Shown: positions 1-9,581 of the stretch, piece by piece
Layout: every line of letters begins with the position of its first letter
How positions within the stretch are numbered: position 1 is the first letter of the stretch
NCBI RefSeq assembly: GCF_010091945.1
Contig: NZ_WVIE01000003.1
Coordinates: forward strand, 186,001-250,000
Direction: 5' to 3'
Source of the DNA: Myxacorys almedinensis A
Lineage (GTDB): Bacteria > Cyanobacteriota > Cyanobacteriia > Leptolyngbyales > Leptolyngbyaceae
DNA: 64,000 nt
Position numbers and translations under genes: made by a program
The notes under the pieces: model-generated
What the model saw: only the letters and a program-made list of their open reading frames with translations
The model's database searches: none
Told to the model about the DNA's origin: nothing

Positions 1-3000
1 AGAATAGGGCGCAGTGGGTCAAAGGCTAGGGTGAGAACGGGTACGGCTTGGGCTTGGAGGGTCTGAGCGCATCGCCCGTTTGCTAAATCCCACAGCTTAA
101 TCACGCCATCTGCGCTACCGCTTGCTAGGGTTTTCCCATCGGGGCTAAATGCTGCACAGCGAACCCAACTGCGATGATCGGCGAGAACTTTGATGCAGCG
201 TCCGGTAGATAATTCCCACAGGCGAATCGTTGTGTCTTGGCTGCCACTGGCTAAGGTTTGCCCATCTGGACTCAGCGCGATCGCCCATACACCGCTGCGA
301 TGTCCCTCCAAAATCTGGCGACACTGAGTCGTCGGGATATCCCAGATCCGCAGTGTCCCATCAAGGCTGCCACTGATGAGCGTTTGTTTATCTTGGCTAA
401 ACACGACTGAAAGGACGGCATCACTGTGACCGTACAGCGTAGAGAGCAGTTTGCCAGTCTGAGCGTGCCACAGCCGGACGGTGCGATCTTCGCTGCCACT
501 CGCTAGCAGATCACGGTGAGGACTAAACGCCACTGACCACACCCAGCTTTCGTGTCCTCGCAGGATTTTTTGAGGCGACTGAGGCTCTTTTGACTCAGAA
601 GCATCCCAGGCAGGGAGATGCTGAAGCGACCAGAGGCGGATCTGACCGTCCTGATGTCCACTGGCTAACTGCCGAGTGTCAGGACTCAACGCAATCCCCC
701 AGACGCCGTTACTGTGTCCTCGAAAGGTCTTGATGCAGCGATGGCTATGACCTTCCCACAAGCGCACGGACTGATCTTCACTGGCGCTGGCAAGTACCTG
801 GGTGGCTGGGCAGATCGCGATCGCAGAAATCCAGCTTTGGTGTCCCTTCAGCACGCGCAGACATTCGCCCGTATAGTAGTTCCAAACCCGAAGGCGATGG
901 TCATCACAGCCAGTGACTAAGGTTTTGCCGTCCCTCGCAAAGGTGACAGCGCGAATCTGGTGAGGATGAGCCGCGATCGTAGCCTGACAGTGCCCAGACT
1001 CGACCTGCCACAGTTTGACGGTGCGATCGCGGCTACTGCTGGCTAACCAACGACCCTCCGGACTAAACGCCACCGAGAACACCCAGCCCGTGTGCGCCTT
1101 GAGAATCTTGAGGCACGTTCCACTTTGAACATCCCACAGCCGCACGGTGCGATCGAAACTGCCGCTTGCCAAAAGATATCCAGCGTTAGGAGACGGCGGC
1201 TGAGTCACGGCTGGATACCGATGAGGCGCAAAGGCAATCGATCGCACCTCACAATCATGCCCCTTGAGGACATGCACCAGTTTTTGGGTTTTGATCTCCC
1301 AAATGCGAATCAGCCGATCTTCGCTGCCGCTTGCTAACAGCCGACCATCCGGACTAAACGCTAGGGAAAACACGCGATCGGCATAGCCTTCAAACGTGTG
1401 CAAGCACTCTCCGGTTTGCACATCCCACAGGGCGACGGTGCGATTGGCGCTACTCGCTAGCCAGCGACCATCCGGGCTAAACGCCACCGACCATACCCAA
1501 CCCGCTTCCATGCGGCAGCTAAACAAGGGCTTCCCATCGATCACCTGCCGCACATGAATCTCGTGGTTGATATCTCCTGTTGCCAGGAGTTTGCCGTCCA
1601 GACTGAATGCGATCGCGAGAATTTGGCTAAAGGACTCCTTAAACGCCGTTTTTGAGACATCCGCTTGGCTGAGGTTGACGTGATGCAACACCGCTCCTCG
1701 CAAATCGGCTTGCCAGAGCGGGAGTTGAGAGAAGTCCCATCCGGTCAAGTCCACCTGAAGCTGAAGCAGCAGATTGAGCAGATTGCCACTGAGATAGCCC
1801 ACCTGCGTTTTGGGCTGTTCTCGAAATGCCTCCAAAGCCCGCCGCACTCCGGTTGTGAAATCCGCTAAACCTTGCTGGCTCAAGCATTGATCGACAATGG
1901 GCTGAAGCAGAAGGCGACGCTGCCAACCGCGAAGGTAGTCTGGGGCGTCTGCCTTTAAGAGGGCATGGGAGCGCAAGAGGTGAATGTGGGGATCTGCCTG
2001 CCCTAACGTCTCTAGCTCGTGGGATGCCTGCTTGATCAAGCCTTCAGTGAGGTATTCTAGCACCACAGGCTGAAGCGTAAACCGATTGGCTTTTCGTTCG
2101 ATCAGCGATCGCGCCTGTAAGGAATTTAACGCTTCGAGCAAATCGCCTAACCTCACCGAGGGCAGCAGATCCGATCGCAAGTCTGCCAGCGTTCCTGATT
2201 CCCGGTAAATGGCAAACCAGTACAGGACGTGCCGTTCTAGATCCGACAGTCGATCGATCTGTCCGGTGAGCAGTTGTCGGATATCGTCAAAGACAGACTG
2301 CCCCTGGATCAGCAAGTCTAGAAATGGCTCAATTTGTCCATCAAAACAGCGCCGAACCACCGCCGCTACCATCTTTAACGCCAGAGGATTGCCGCCGTAA
2401 TGGTTGACCAAAGTGTGCCACTGGTCAGCCGTGCCGATAAACTCTCCTTTCAGCTGTACGAGTTGCTGCCCAGTCTGAGGCGAAATTCCGTTGAGATAGA
2501 GCGATCGGATCGGGAGTGTTGTGCCTTCTTGGGTTGCCATCTCGCGAGGCTGTTCTCGACTTGTTAGCAACACCGCACTGCGATGGTCGCGATCGCACAG
2601 ATAGCGCCAAAGCTGACCATAGTTTTCGTATCCGACAGAATAATGTCCCGCCAGATGTCCTGCCTGCATAATCGTTTCGGCATTATCAAGAATCAGCAGC
2701 CCCCGTGAGTGGCGGAGAATGTCGAGCAATTGCCGGAGACCCGCCTCTACCGTATCGGGAAGGTCGGTTAGAGATTGAGGGCGAAGCGATCGCAGCAGAT
2801 CGCTGAGCAGATCTTGCAACGTCGGCATGTGTTGGAGCGATCGCCAAATTACCCAGTCAAAGCGATCTTGAAGTTGGCGTCCAAATTGGATGGTTAAGGC
2901 AGTTTTGCCAATGCCACCCATGCCCAAGATTCCGACAAACCGACAGCCTTCCTGCATCAGCCAGCCTTCTAGTTGCTCCAGTTCTGCCACTCGCCCATAA

Positions 3001-3329
3001 AAAATCGACGTGTCGGGCGCATCGCCCCAGTCTATCCGGGGTTGGGGCGTGAGAATGGCAGGAGGGGGGAGCGGTTTGCTCCGATCTTGACGCTGTAAAA
3101 CTTGATGCAGATTGTGTTTCGTGACCTTCTTCCCTAATTTCTGCGAAAGTTGCTGCCAGAGATGAGCGCCCGTTTGCTTCACATACCCCACTTCATATCC
3201 CGTGATGCTGGCAATTTCTTGATAAGACTGATCTTGCCAAGCATGGTGTAGGATAGCCATTTGCAGCCGATTGAGATGATGATCATCGAGAACCGTTTCA
3301 ATGAGTTCTAGGGCATCTTCAGACTTCAT
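1..3329 (-). CDS. NB-ARC ATPase / WD40 repeat protein (partial, 3' end off window)
   Basis: The frame is open from an ATG at 3329 to the left edge, giving 1109 residues with no stop. The N-terminus (about 1-90) resembles the helix-turn-helix domain found at the start of cyanobacterial NB-ARC/WD40 and vWA-MoxR-associated proteins. An NB-ARC nucleotide switch follows: P-loop GILGMGGIGKT at 133-143, Walker B LLILDN near 210, LLTSREQ near 255 and GGNPLALK near 315. After a helical region, WD40 repeats start near residue 560. I count 12 full blades and the start of a 13th, with the usual VAFSPDG...LASGSxD...RLWD pattern. Such STAND proteins are signal-sensing ATPase scaffolds; the ligand is unknown. 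The promoter region is divergent with the BMP operon. A NACHT-type call is less likely because the motifs are NB-ARC-like. Confidence 0.9.
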   Translation of the reverse strand, partial: MKSEDALELIETVLDDHHLNRLQMAILHHAWQDQSYQEIASITGYEVGYVKQTGAHLWQQLSQKLGKKVTKHNLHQVLQRQDRSKPLPPPAILTPQPRIDWGDAPDTSIFYGRVAELEQLEGWLMQEGCRFVGILGMGGIGKTALTIQFGRQLQDRFDWVIWRSLQHMPTLQDLLSDLLRSLRPQSLTDLPDTVEAGLRQLLDILRHSRGLLILDNAETIMQAGHLAGHYSVGYENYGQLWRYLCDRDHRSAVLLTSREQPREMATQEGTTLPIRSLYLNGISPQTGQQLVQLKGEFIGTADQWHTLVNHYGGNPLALKMVAAVVRRCFDGQIEPFLDLLIQGQSVFDDIRQLLTGQIDRLSDLERHVLYWFAIYRESGTLADLRSDLLPSVRLGDLLEALNSLQARSLIERKANRFTLQPVVLEYLTEGLIKQASHELETLGQADPHIHLLRSHALLKADAPDYLRGWQRRLLLQPIVDQCLSQQGLADFTTGVRRALEAFREQPKTQVGYLSGNLLNLLLQLQVDLTGWDFSQLPLWQADLRGAVLHHVNLSQADVSKTAFKESFSQILAIAFSLDGKLLATGDINHEIHVRQVIDGKPLFSCRMEAGWVWSVAFSPDGRWLASSANRTVALWDVQTGECLHTFEGYADRVFSLAFSPDGRLLASGSEDRLIRIWEIKTQKLVHVLKGHDCEVRSIAFAPHRYPAVTQPPSPNAGYLLASGSFDRTVRLWDVQSGTCLKILKAHTGWVFSVAFSPEGRWLASSSRDRTVKLWQVESGHCQATIAAHPHQIRAVTFARDGKTLVTGCDDHRLRVWNYYTGECLRVLKGHQSWISAIAICPATQVLASASEDQSVRLWEGHSHRCIKTFRGHSNGVWGIALSPDTRQLASGHQDGQIRLWSLQHLPAWDASESKEPQSPQKILRGHESWVWSVAFSPHRDLLASGSEDRTVRLWHAQTGKLLSTLYGHSDAVLSVVFSQDKQTLISGSLDGTLRIWDIPTTQCRQILEGHRSGVWAIALSPDGQTLASGSQDTTIRLWELSTGRCIKVLADHRSWVRCAAFSPDGKTLASGSADGVIKLWDLANGRCAQTLQAQAVPVLTLAFDPLRPI

Positions 3330-3456
3330 AGATGTGCGAAGCTCCGGTAGAGAGGCTCACCAACTAGCGGTTCTTTCAAAGTTGTGCGAATCGCCAGCAG
3401 CCTCTAGAGGACTTGATCCTACGCAGGTTCCGAACCCGAACTTTGTTATAGAAATT

Positions 3457-3491
3457 ACTTTTCTCGCACCTTGGGCTAACTTTTCTCGCAC
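3457..3491. repeat. 13-nt direct repeat pair in divergent promoter region
   Basis: ACTTTTCTCGCAC occurs at 3457-3469 and again at 3479-3491, 22 nt apart start to start, which is about two helical turns. The pair lies in the 245-bp region between the divergent NB-ARC/WD40 gene and the BMP transporter operon. The spacing suits a regulator binding one face of the helix. No known consensus (I looked for GTA-N8-TAC of NtcA) is evident nearby. Confidence 0.5.
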
Positions 3492-3574
3492 TTTTTCATA
3501 TTTCTAGACTCGGTTCACCCTGGTAAACTCTCCGTAATTTCAGCATCTCAATCTCTTTTCGGAGGGGAGTTAGC

Positions 3575-4747
3575 ATGACGCACAGACAGGCTTTCTATCT
3601 ATCACGGCGGCAGGTCATGCGGGGGCTGTTAGCCGCATCTGCCTTGGGGGTTGCTAAATTTGGGGCAGGTTGCACTTCTGTAAACAGCAACGCCACAGGC
3701 GGCAAGGGCGAGCCACTCACCGTCGGCTTTATCTACGTTGGACCGAAAGACGATTACGGCTATAGCCAAGCCCATGCTTTGGGGGCAGCCGCGATCGCTA
3801 AAATTCCGGGTATTCGGGTGGTGGAAGAAGCCAATGTTGCCGAAACTAATGCGGTGCAAGAAACGATGCGGAGCATGATTAATTTAGATGGCGCAACGGT
3901 GATATTTCCCACGTCCTTCGGCTATTTTGATCCTCATGTTTTGGCAGTGGCAAAGGAATTTCCCAAGGTGCAGTTCTTTCACGCGGGTGGGCTGTATCAA
4001 GAGGGGGTTCACCCAAATAATGTCGGCAGCTATTTTGGCTACATTGACGAAGCCCAATACATTGCGGGTATCGTCGCCGGACATGCAACTCAATCGAATA
4101 AGTTAGGGTTTGTGGCGGCTAAGCCCATTCCTCAAGTGTTGCGAAATATCAATAGCTTTACGCTGGGGGCACGCTCTGTCAATCCAACGGTGAAAACCCA
4201 AGTCATTTTTACAGGCGAATGGTCAGAACCCGTCAAGGAAGCTGAAACCACGAACAGCATGGCAGACCAAGGGGTCGATGTGGTGACCTGTCATGTGGAT
4301 AGCCCTAAAGTGATCATGGAAACGGCGGAGAAACGCGGCATTTATTGCTCTGGCTATCACGCGGATCAGGCGAGCCTTGCTCCTAAAGGCTATCTCACGG
4401 GCGCAGAGTGGGACTGGTCAAGCATCTACACTCAATATGCTCAAGAACTTTTAGCCGACAAAACCTTGATGGATGACAGTATTCCTCACTTGCTGCGGGG
4501 CGGTCTCTCTAGCCAATTCTGCAAGCTTTCCCCTTACGGTGCTGCGGTCACAGCAAAAGCGAAAGCAGATGCCGAGGCTGCCAAACAGCGATTGCTGAGC
4601 AACGAGGTGGCAATCTATAAGGGCGAAATCAAAGACAACACAGGCAAGGTGCAAATTCAAGCGCAGCAGGAAATGAAGCAGCAGGCGATTGAGCTAGAGA
4701 AGATGAATTGGCTGGTGGAAGGAGTTGACGGTAAGGTGACGGGATGA
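3575..4747 (+). CDS. BMP family ABC transporter substrate-binding lipoprotein
   Basis: This 390-residue protein is the periplasmic binding component of a BMP (Bmp/PnrA/NupN) importer. The N-terminus has a twin-arginine-like stretch SRRQVMRG and a lipobox GAGC with Cys33, so it is probably exported and lipid-anchored. The BMP fold begins near residue 48 (LTVGFIYVGPKDDYGYSQAH), as in PnrA/Med proteins. A strong ribosome site GGAGGGGAG lies just before the ATG. Family ligands are nucleosides or purines, and AtzT of the cyanuric acid operon is recalled as a relative. The two permeases follow directly and the ATPase lies downstream, so the importer is complete. The neighbouring amidohydrolases suggest a nitrogen-rich ligand rather than a nucleoside, but that is inference. 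Confidence 0.9.
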   Translation: MTHRQAFYLSRRQVMRGLLAASALGVAKFGAGCTSVNSNATGGKGEPLTVGFIYVGPKDDYGYSQAHALGAAAIAKIPGIRVVEEANVAETNAVQETMRSMINLDGATVIFPTSFGYFDPHVLAVAKEFPKVQFFHAGGLYQEGVHPNNVGSYFGYIDEAQYIAGIVAGHATQSNKLGFVAAKPIPQVLRNINSFTLGARSVNPTVKTQVIFTGEWSEPVKEAETTNSMADQGVDVVTCHVDSPKVIMETAEKRGIYCSGYHADQASLAPKGYLTGAEWDWSSIYTQYAQELLADKTLMDDSIPHLLRGGLSSQFCKLSPYGAAVTAKAKADAEAAKQRLLSNEVAIYKGEIKDNTGKVQIQAQQEMKQQAIELEKMNWLVEGVDGKVTG

Positions 4748-5814
4748 TGGTGAAACACTGGCGAAAAACCTTGGAAGCGATTTGTATCCCTATTGGGGCG
4801 TTGCTTGTTGCGCTCGTTCTGTTTGGTGGGTTCTGTGCGATCGCAGGTGCAAATCCATTCGGGGTGTATTCCTCGATTTATCGAGCGGCATTTGGCACCT
4901 GGAGTTCGTTTCAAAATACCTTGATTCGAGCCGCGCCCCTAATGCTCAGTTCGCTCTGTACAGCCCTTCCGGCACGGCTTGGACTGGTCATCATTGGCAA
5001 CGAAGGCGCGATCGTGATTGGCGGACTCAGTGCTGTCGCCGTTGGGCTGTTCCTAGATGGCAGTGCGCCGACGATCGTTCAGATTGGCATGGCGCTAGGC
5101 GGAATTGTGGCAGGTGGACTGTGGATTGCCCTGGTCGGGGCGCTCCGCCACTACCGAGCGGTCAACGAGACGATCAGTAGTTTGCTGCTGAACTATATTG
5201 CGATCGCTATTCTCAATCAGCTTGTCTCAGGTGTCATGCGCGATCCGAGTTCGCTCAACAAGCCCTCGACCTATCCCATTGGCATGGCGAGTATGTTGGG
5301 CACCCTGCCGGGGACGAGGGTGCATTACGGACTGCTATTTGGCATTGTTGCCTGTGGGCTGGCTTATCTGCTGATTCAGCGCACTACCTTTGGGTTTGCA
5401 GCCCGGATCGCGGGGGGAAATCTTCGCGCCGCTCGAATTGCGGGTCTGCCCGTTGGCAAATTAACGATGGCGATTTGTTTTTTGGGCGGAGCCTGTGCGG
5501 GCTTGGCTGGCATGGTCGAAGTGGCGGCTGTCCACGGACGGGCGAATGAATCTCTCAATGCTAACTATGGCTACGGCGGCGTGTTGGTGGCATTTGTGGC
5601 ACGGCACAATCCCTTGGCGGCTGTCTTGGTTTCGGTGTTGCTGGGCGGCATTCTCGCCAGTAGCGGAATTTTGCAACGCAGTCACAACTTGCCTGATGCG
5701 ACAGCGCTTGTTTTTCAGGGATTGGTATTTCTGGTGGTTCTCTACAGCGAATCTCTTTACGGAAAGTTTGAGATGTTTAAAGAACGGAGTGCGATCGCTC
5801 CGAGTGTGGCATAG
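4744..5814 (+). CDS. BMP-type ABC transporter permease 1
   Basis: This 356-residue integral membrane protein of the branched-chain amino acid/ribose permease superfamily (NupB/YufP type) has eight or more hydrophobic segments. Conserved stretches include IGNEGAIVIGG near residue 84 and NETISSLLLNYIAI near 140. The start ATG overlaps the stop of the binding-protein gene by 4 nt (ATGA), so translation is probably coupled. It would form the inner-membrane channel with permease 2, powered by the two-domain ATPase encoded at 8035-9573. Confidence 0.88.
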   Translation: MMVKHWRKTLEAICIPIGALLVALVLFGGFCAIAGANPFGVYSSIYRAAFGTWSSFQNTLIRAAPLMLSSLCTALPARLGLVIIGNEGAIVIGGLSAVAVGLFLDGSAPTIVQIGMALGGIVAGGLWIALVGALRHYRAVNETISSLLLNYIAIAILNQLVSGVMRDPSSLNKPSTYPIGMASMLGTLPGTRVHYGLLFGIVACGLAYLLIQRTTFGFAARIAGGNLRAARIAGLPVGKLTMAICFLGGACAGLAGMVEVAAVHGRANESLNANYGYGGVLVAFVARHNPLAAVLVSVLLGGILASSGILQRSHNLPDATALVFQGLVFLVVLYSESLYGKFEMFKERSAIAPSVA

Positions 5815-5890
5815 CCGTTTCCTGCGGAGTTGCGCTCTGCACTCATCGCGCCCACAGCTAAAAAGAACACTTAATCTGGAGAATTGGGTC

Positions 5891-6829
5891 ATGACGACTG
5901 AAGTTTTGGGGTGGTGGGGCGTTCCGCTCGGCATTGTGGCAGGAACTTTGCGCGGCAGTGCGCCGTTTCTGTTTGTTAGTTTGGGGGAATGTCTCACTGA
6001 AAAGAGTGGCAAGATTAACCTCGGTTTGGAAGGGACGCTGCTCATGGGCGCGATGAGTGCCTATGCCATTTCCTATCTCACCGGATCGCCGTGGCTTGGG
6101 GTAGGGGCGGCAGGGCTGGCGGGGCTGGGGTTTGGCTTAATTCACGGCATCGTTGCTCAGCGTCCTAGAGTCAATGATGTTGCGGTGGGCATCGCCATGA
6201 TTATCTTTGGTAGTGGCGTGGCATTCTTTTTGGGGAAACCTTTCATTCAGCCTTCTGCTCCCCAACTGCCGACGCTGGATTTTGGTGCTTGGAGCAGCCT
6301 GCCTGCGGTGGAGTCGGCGCTGAAAGTCAGCCCTTTGTTTTTGTTGGGGATTGCGATCGCGCCTCTGATGCAGTGGTTTTTTCGCTCGACCCGTTGGGGC
6401 TTGCTGATCCGAGCGGTGGGCGATAGTCCAGATGCCGCTCGTGCGATGGGAGTGTCGATCTATAACGTGCGGCTCTTGAGCATCATGGCGGGCAGTTTTC
6501 TAGCGGGCATTGGCGGCGCATCTCTTTCTCTGTTTTACCCCGGTAGCTGGACAGAACGCATTTCAAGTGGTCAGGGCTTGATGGCTGTGGCGCTCGTGAT
6601 TTTTGCCCGGTGGAATCCGATTCAATGCCTCTATGCTTCCCTGCTGTTTGGGGGCGCTCAGGCGATCGGGCCTGCCCTCCAATCGGTCGGCGTAGACTCT
6701 TACTATTACCTCTTCAACGCTTCTCCCTATATTTTGACGCTGCTGATTATGATCCTCACCTGCTCTCCCCAGCGAACCTTGGCGGGAGTGCCAGGAGCCT
6801 TAGGTAAGCCCAGCGAATCTCGATTGTAA
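5891..6829 (+). CDS. BMP-type ABC transporter permease 2
   Basis: This 312-residue permease is the NupC/YufQ-type partner of the preceding gene. The motif GECLTEKSGKINLGLEGTLL near the N-terminus is diagnostic of this subunit. The reading frame is open upstream to 5495, but that part overlaps permease 1 and does not look like protein of this family. The ATG at 5891 has a GGAG site about ten bases upstream and gives the expected length. The protein has about eight membrane segments. It ends one base before the GTG of the allophanate-hydrolase-like gene, consistent with one transcript. Confidence 0.88.
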   Translation: MTTEVLGWWGVPLGIVAGTLRGSAPFLFVSLGECLTEKSGKINLGLEGTLLMGAMSAYAISYLTGSPWLGVGAAGLAGLGFGLIHGIVAQRPRVNDVAVGIAMIIFGSGVAFFLGKPFIQPSAPQLPTLDFGAWSSLPAVESALKVSPLFLLGIAIAPLMQWFFRSTRWGLLIRAVGDSPDAARAMGVSIYNVRLLSIMAGSFLAGIGGASLSLFYPGSWTERISSGQGLMAVALVIFARWNPIQCLYASLLFGGAQAIGPALQSVGVDSYYYLFNASPYILTLLIMILTCSPQRTLAGVPGALGKPSESRL

Positions 6830-6830
6830 A

Positions 6831-7244
6831 GTGAGAGCCAAAACGATGCTCGATAGGGTGAACCTTGCGGTGAATGGTACGCTGATGCGCGGCTTGGAAC
6901 TCAACGGAAATTTGCTTGCCGTCGGAGCAACCTTTGAGCGAGACGCCCAGACCAAACCGACCTACCGACTGTGGTCAATTGGCGATCGCCATCCTGCGAT
7001 GATGCGCGTCACGGGTGGAGGTCAGGCGATCGCGCTCGAAGTTTGGAACGTTCCCCTCCAAGGACTCGGCACCATTCTTTTGCAAGAACCGCCAGGGCTG
7101 TGTATTGGAAAAGTCTGTCTAAACGATGGGGAGGAGGTTTTAGGCGTTTTGGGAGAAGCCGCCCTCTGTGAAACTGGCATCGAGATTACTCACTGGGGCG
7201 GCTGGCGGGCATATATCGCAGCGCGAGTGAAGGAGTCGAAATAA
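6831..7244 (+). CDS. Stand-alone allophanate hydrolase C-terminal domain-like protein
   Basis: This 137-residue protein matches the C-terminal domain of AtzF/DUR1,2-type allophanate hydrolases, a gamma-glutamylcyclotransferase-like fold. Recognisable stretches are the start ([16 protein letters not shown]), the YRLW strand, [14 protein letters not shown] and the end ([12 protein letters not shown]). In full enzymes this domain follows an amidase domain and decarboxylates the intermediate; no amidase domain is encoded in this window. The start is uncertain: a GTG at 6831 directly follows the permease stop, and an ATG lies at 6846. It sits between the transporter and a biuret-hydrolase-like gene, which fits a biuret/allophanate-type pathway. 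Function as a free domain is unproven. Confidence 0.75.
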   Translation: MRAKTMLDRVNLAVNGTLMRGLELNGNLLAVGATFERDAQTKPTYRLWSIGDRHPAMMRVTGGGQAIALEVWNVPLQGLGTILLQEPPGLCIGKVCLNDGEEVLGVLGEAALCETGIEITHWGGWRAYIAARVKESK

Positions 7245-7260
7245 ACATCGGAGAGACATC

Positions 7261-7947
7261 ATGAGCAAATTTGTTGCCGCAGACCCTTATCCCTATCCCT
7301 ATAACGGCGATTTGCGTCCTGAAAATACCGCGCTGATCATCATCGATATGCAGACTGACTTTTGTGGCATCGGGGGCTATGTCGATCGCATGGGCTATGA
7401 TCTGTCGCTGACCCGCGCCCCCATTGAGCCGATTAGCAAAGTCTTGTTTATGGCGCGGCAGCAAGGATTTCACATCATTCATACCCGCGAAGGACATCGC
7501 CCCGATCTCGCCGATTTGCCAGAAAATAAGCAGTGGCGATCGCGGCAGATTGGGGCAGGAATTGGCGATCCGGGTCCTTGCGGTCGAATTTTGGTGCGGG
7601 GAGAACCCGGCTGGGAAATTATTCCAGAATTAGCGCCCCTAGAGGGAGAGGTGATTATCGACAAACCTGGAAAGGGATCATTTTACGCCACCGATCTCGA
7701 TCTGATTCTGAAGCGTCAGGGCATTCAAAACATCCTGCTCACCGGGATCACAACCGATGTCTGCGTCCACACGACGATGCGAGACGCCAACGATCGCGGC
7801 TATGAATGTCTGCTGCTCTCAGACTGCACCGGAGCCACCGATTATGGCAATCATTTAGCCGCTCTCAAGATGGTGAAGATGCAGGGCGGTGTTTTTGGGG
7901 CTGTAGCTGATTCATCTGCTTTGTTAGAAGCCATAAATTTTGTGTAG
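7261..7947 (+). CDS. biuH: Biuret hydrolase-like cysteine hydrolase (isochorismatase family)
   Basis: This 228-residue cysteine amidohydrolase has the family triad at Asp29 (IIIDMQ), Lys135 (IDKPGKGSF) and Cys168 (TGITTDVCV). These sit at a constant offset of seven from the residues I recall for Rhizobium biuret hydrolase (D36, K142, C175). The N-terminal [18 protein letters not shown] and the segment [15 protein letters not shown] also look like that enzyme. Biuret hydrolase yields allophanate and ammonia. The adjacent allophanate-hydrolase-like domain and importer support a role in nitrogen scavenging. Triuret or ureido-compound hydrolysis is an alternative. GGAGAG precedes the ATG. Confidence 0.8.
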   Translation: MSKFVAADPYPYPYNGDLRPENTALIIIDMQTDFCGIGGYVDRMGYDLSLTRAPIEPISKVLFMARQQGFHIIHTREGHRPDLADLPENKQWRSRQIGAGIGDPGPCGRILVRGEPGWEIIPELAPLEGEVIIDKPGKGSFYATDLDLILKRQGIQNILLTGITTDVCVHTTMRDANDRGYECLLLSDCTGATDYGNHLAALKMVKMQGGVFGAVADSSALLEAINFV

Positions 7948-8034
7948 TTTTGAAATTCATAAAACCATAGTAAGACTGATTCTTATTCTGAATAACTTTT
8001 GATTCACTTAAGTATTTCATCTGGAGATCTCGTG

Positions 8035-9573
8035 ATGCTCTCTGACCTTTACTCTTCAACTCAAACGCCGGATTTGAAAGTGATTGACCTCGCCAAACAA
8101 TTTGGTAGCTTGATCGCCCTCGATCGCGTCTCCCTACACCTACAACCCGGCAGTTTTCACGCTCTACTCGGTGAAAATGGGGCTGGAAAAAGCACGCTTG
8201 TGAAGTGCATCATGGGCTTCTATCAACCGACCTCTGGTGAGATCTTGATTGAGGGGCGATCGCAGGAGATCAAAAGTCCTTCTGTCGCTCATCAGTTCGG
8301 CATTGGCATGGTCTACCAGCACTTTACGTCGGTTCCAGCGATGACCGTGGCGGAAAATTTGGTGCTATCGCGATTTGACAGTCCCAAACTGATCAACTGG
8401 CGGCAGGAAATGGAGCAACTTCAGGCATTTATGGAGGCTGCCCCGTTCCAGATCCCCTTGACTCGACCGGTTTCTCAACTCGCCGCCGGAGAAAAGCAGA
8501 AGCTCGAAATTTTGAAGCAGCTTTATCTCAAAAGCCGAGTGTTGATTTTAGATGAACCGACCTCGGTGCTAACGCCCGGAGAAGCAGATGAAATTTTGGG
8601 TCTGTTGCGAAAAGAAGTCACCGCAGGGCATTTGAGCGTGCTGATGATTTCTCACAAGTTTCGCGAGGTGATGGCGTTTGCGGATGAAGTCACGGTCTTG
8701 CGAAAGGGACGGCTAGCAGGGCAGGGTTTCGTCAAGGAGTTAACGATCGCTGCGATGGCGCAAATGATGCTCGGAGAAGAGCGAACGGCAAAGACTGTCG
8801 CCAAGGCAACGTTGATCGCCGAGACGCCCGTACTAGAAATTCACAATCTCTGTGCGGATAAAGATAATGGGCTGCCTGCGATCGCAACCCTAAACCTAAG
8901 CGTTCACAGTGGCGAAATTGTTGGCATTGCCGGGGTGTCTGGCAATGGTCAGAAAGAATTGGTGGAATCGTTGGCAGGTCAGCGGGTGCCGACGGCGGGG
9001 CAGATTTGCGTCAACGGCGAACCGTATACTGCCACTCGCGCTCAGATGTTTCGGCATCAGGTCTTTGTGCTGCCCGAAGAGCCGCTGCAAAATGCCTGTG
9101 TTTCCCACATGAGCGTCTCCGAAAATCTAGCGCTACGCACGTTCGATCGTCCGCCGCAATCCAAGCAAGGATTTCTACTGCTGCGCGTCATGCGGCAGAT
9201 GGCACAGACTTTGGTGCAAACGTTCTCCATTCGCACCCCTTCAGTCAACACGCCCGTTGGCAACCTGTCAGGGGGCAACGTCCAGCGAACGGTCTTAGCG
9301 CGAGAGCTATCCTCCGATCAAATTCGGTTATTGATTGCGTCCAATCCCTGCTTTGGTCTGGACTTTGCGGCGGTAGAGTACATTCACAGCGAAATTGTCG
9401 CCGCCCGAAATCGAGGGGTTGCCGTCTTACTGGTGAGTGAAGATTTAGACGAATTGCTCACCCTCGCCGATCGCATCTTGGTGATGAGCGACGGGAAACT
9501 GGTTTATGAAGGTGCGATCGCAGAGGTCGATCTCACAACAATTGGTCGTCGGATGGCAGGTCACTCCTCTTAA
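8035..9573 (+). CDS. BMP-type ABC transporter ATP-binding protein (two fused ATPase domains)
   Basis: This 512-residue NupA/YufO/RbsA-like protein has two nucleotide-binding domains. Domain 1 has Walker A GENGAGKST, signature LAAGEKQKLEI and Walker B VLILDEPTS. Domain 2 has a degenerate P-loop (GVSGNGQKE) and signature LSGGNVQR, as is normal in this family where the second site is weakened. I chose the ATG at 8035 because GGAG lies eight bases upstream. An upstream in-frame TTG at 7999 would add 12 residues without a clear ribosome site. The cupin gene starts 8 nt after its stop. Confidence 0.88.
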   Translation: MLSDLYSSTQTPDLKVIDLAKQFGSLIALDRVSLHLQPGSFHALLGENGAGKSTLVKCIMGFYQPTSGEILIEGRSQEIKSPSVAHQFGIGMVYQHFTSVPAMTVAENLVLSRFDSPKLINWRQEMEQLQAFMEAAPFQIPLTRPVSQLAAGEKQKLEILKQLYLKSRVLILDEPTSVLTPGEADEILGLLRKEVTAGHLSVLMISHKFREVMAFADEVTVLRKGRLAGQGFVKELTIAAMAQMMLGEERTAKTVAKATLIAETPVLEIHNLCADKDNGLPAIATLNLSVHSGEIVGIAGVSGNGQKELVESLAGQRVPTAGQICVNGEPYTATRAQMFRHQVFVLPEEPLQNACVSHMSVSENLALRTFDRPPQSKQGFLLLRVMRQMAQTLVQTFSIRTPSVNTPVGNLSGGNVQRTVLARELSSDQIRLLIASNPCFGLDFAAVEYIHSEIVAARNRGVAVLLVSEDLDELLTLADRILVMSDGKLVYEGAIAEVDLTTIGRRMAGHSS

Positions 9574-9581
9574 GCAACGTC

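Noticed and set aside
5495-5890. N-terminal extension of permease 2 upstream of 5891
   Set aside because: It overlaps permease 1 by 320 bases in another frame, has no family resemblance, and the ATG at 5891 has a proper ribosome site.
5461-6045. Minus-strand 194-codon open frame over the two permease genes
   Set aside because: Antisense to two well supported genes and without recognisable protein pattern.
9006-9440. 144-codon open frame inside the ATPase gene
   Set aside because: Different frame of a conserved ABC ATPase; composition is that of a shadow frame.
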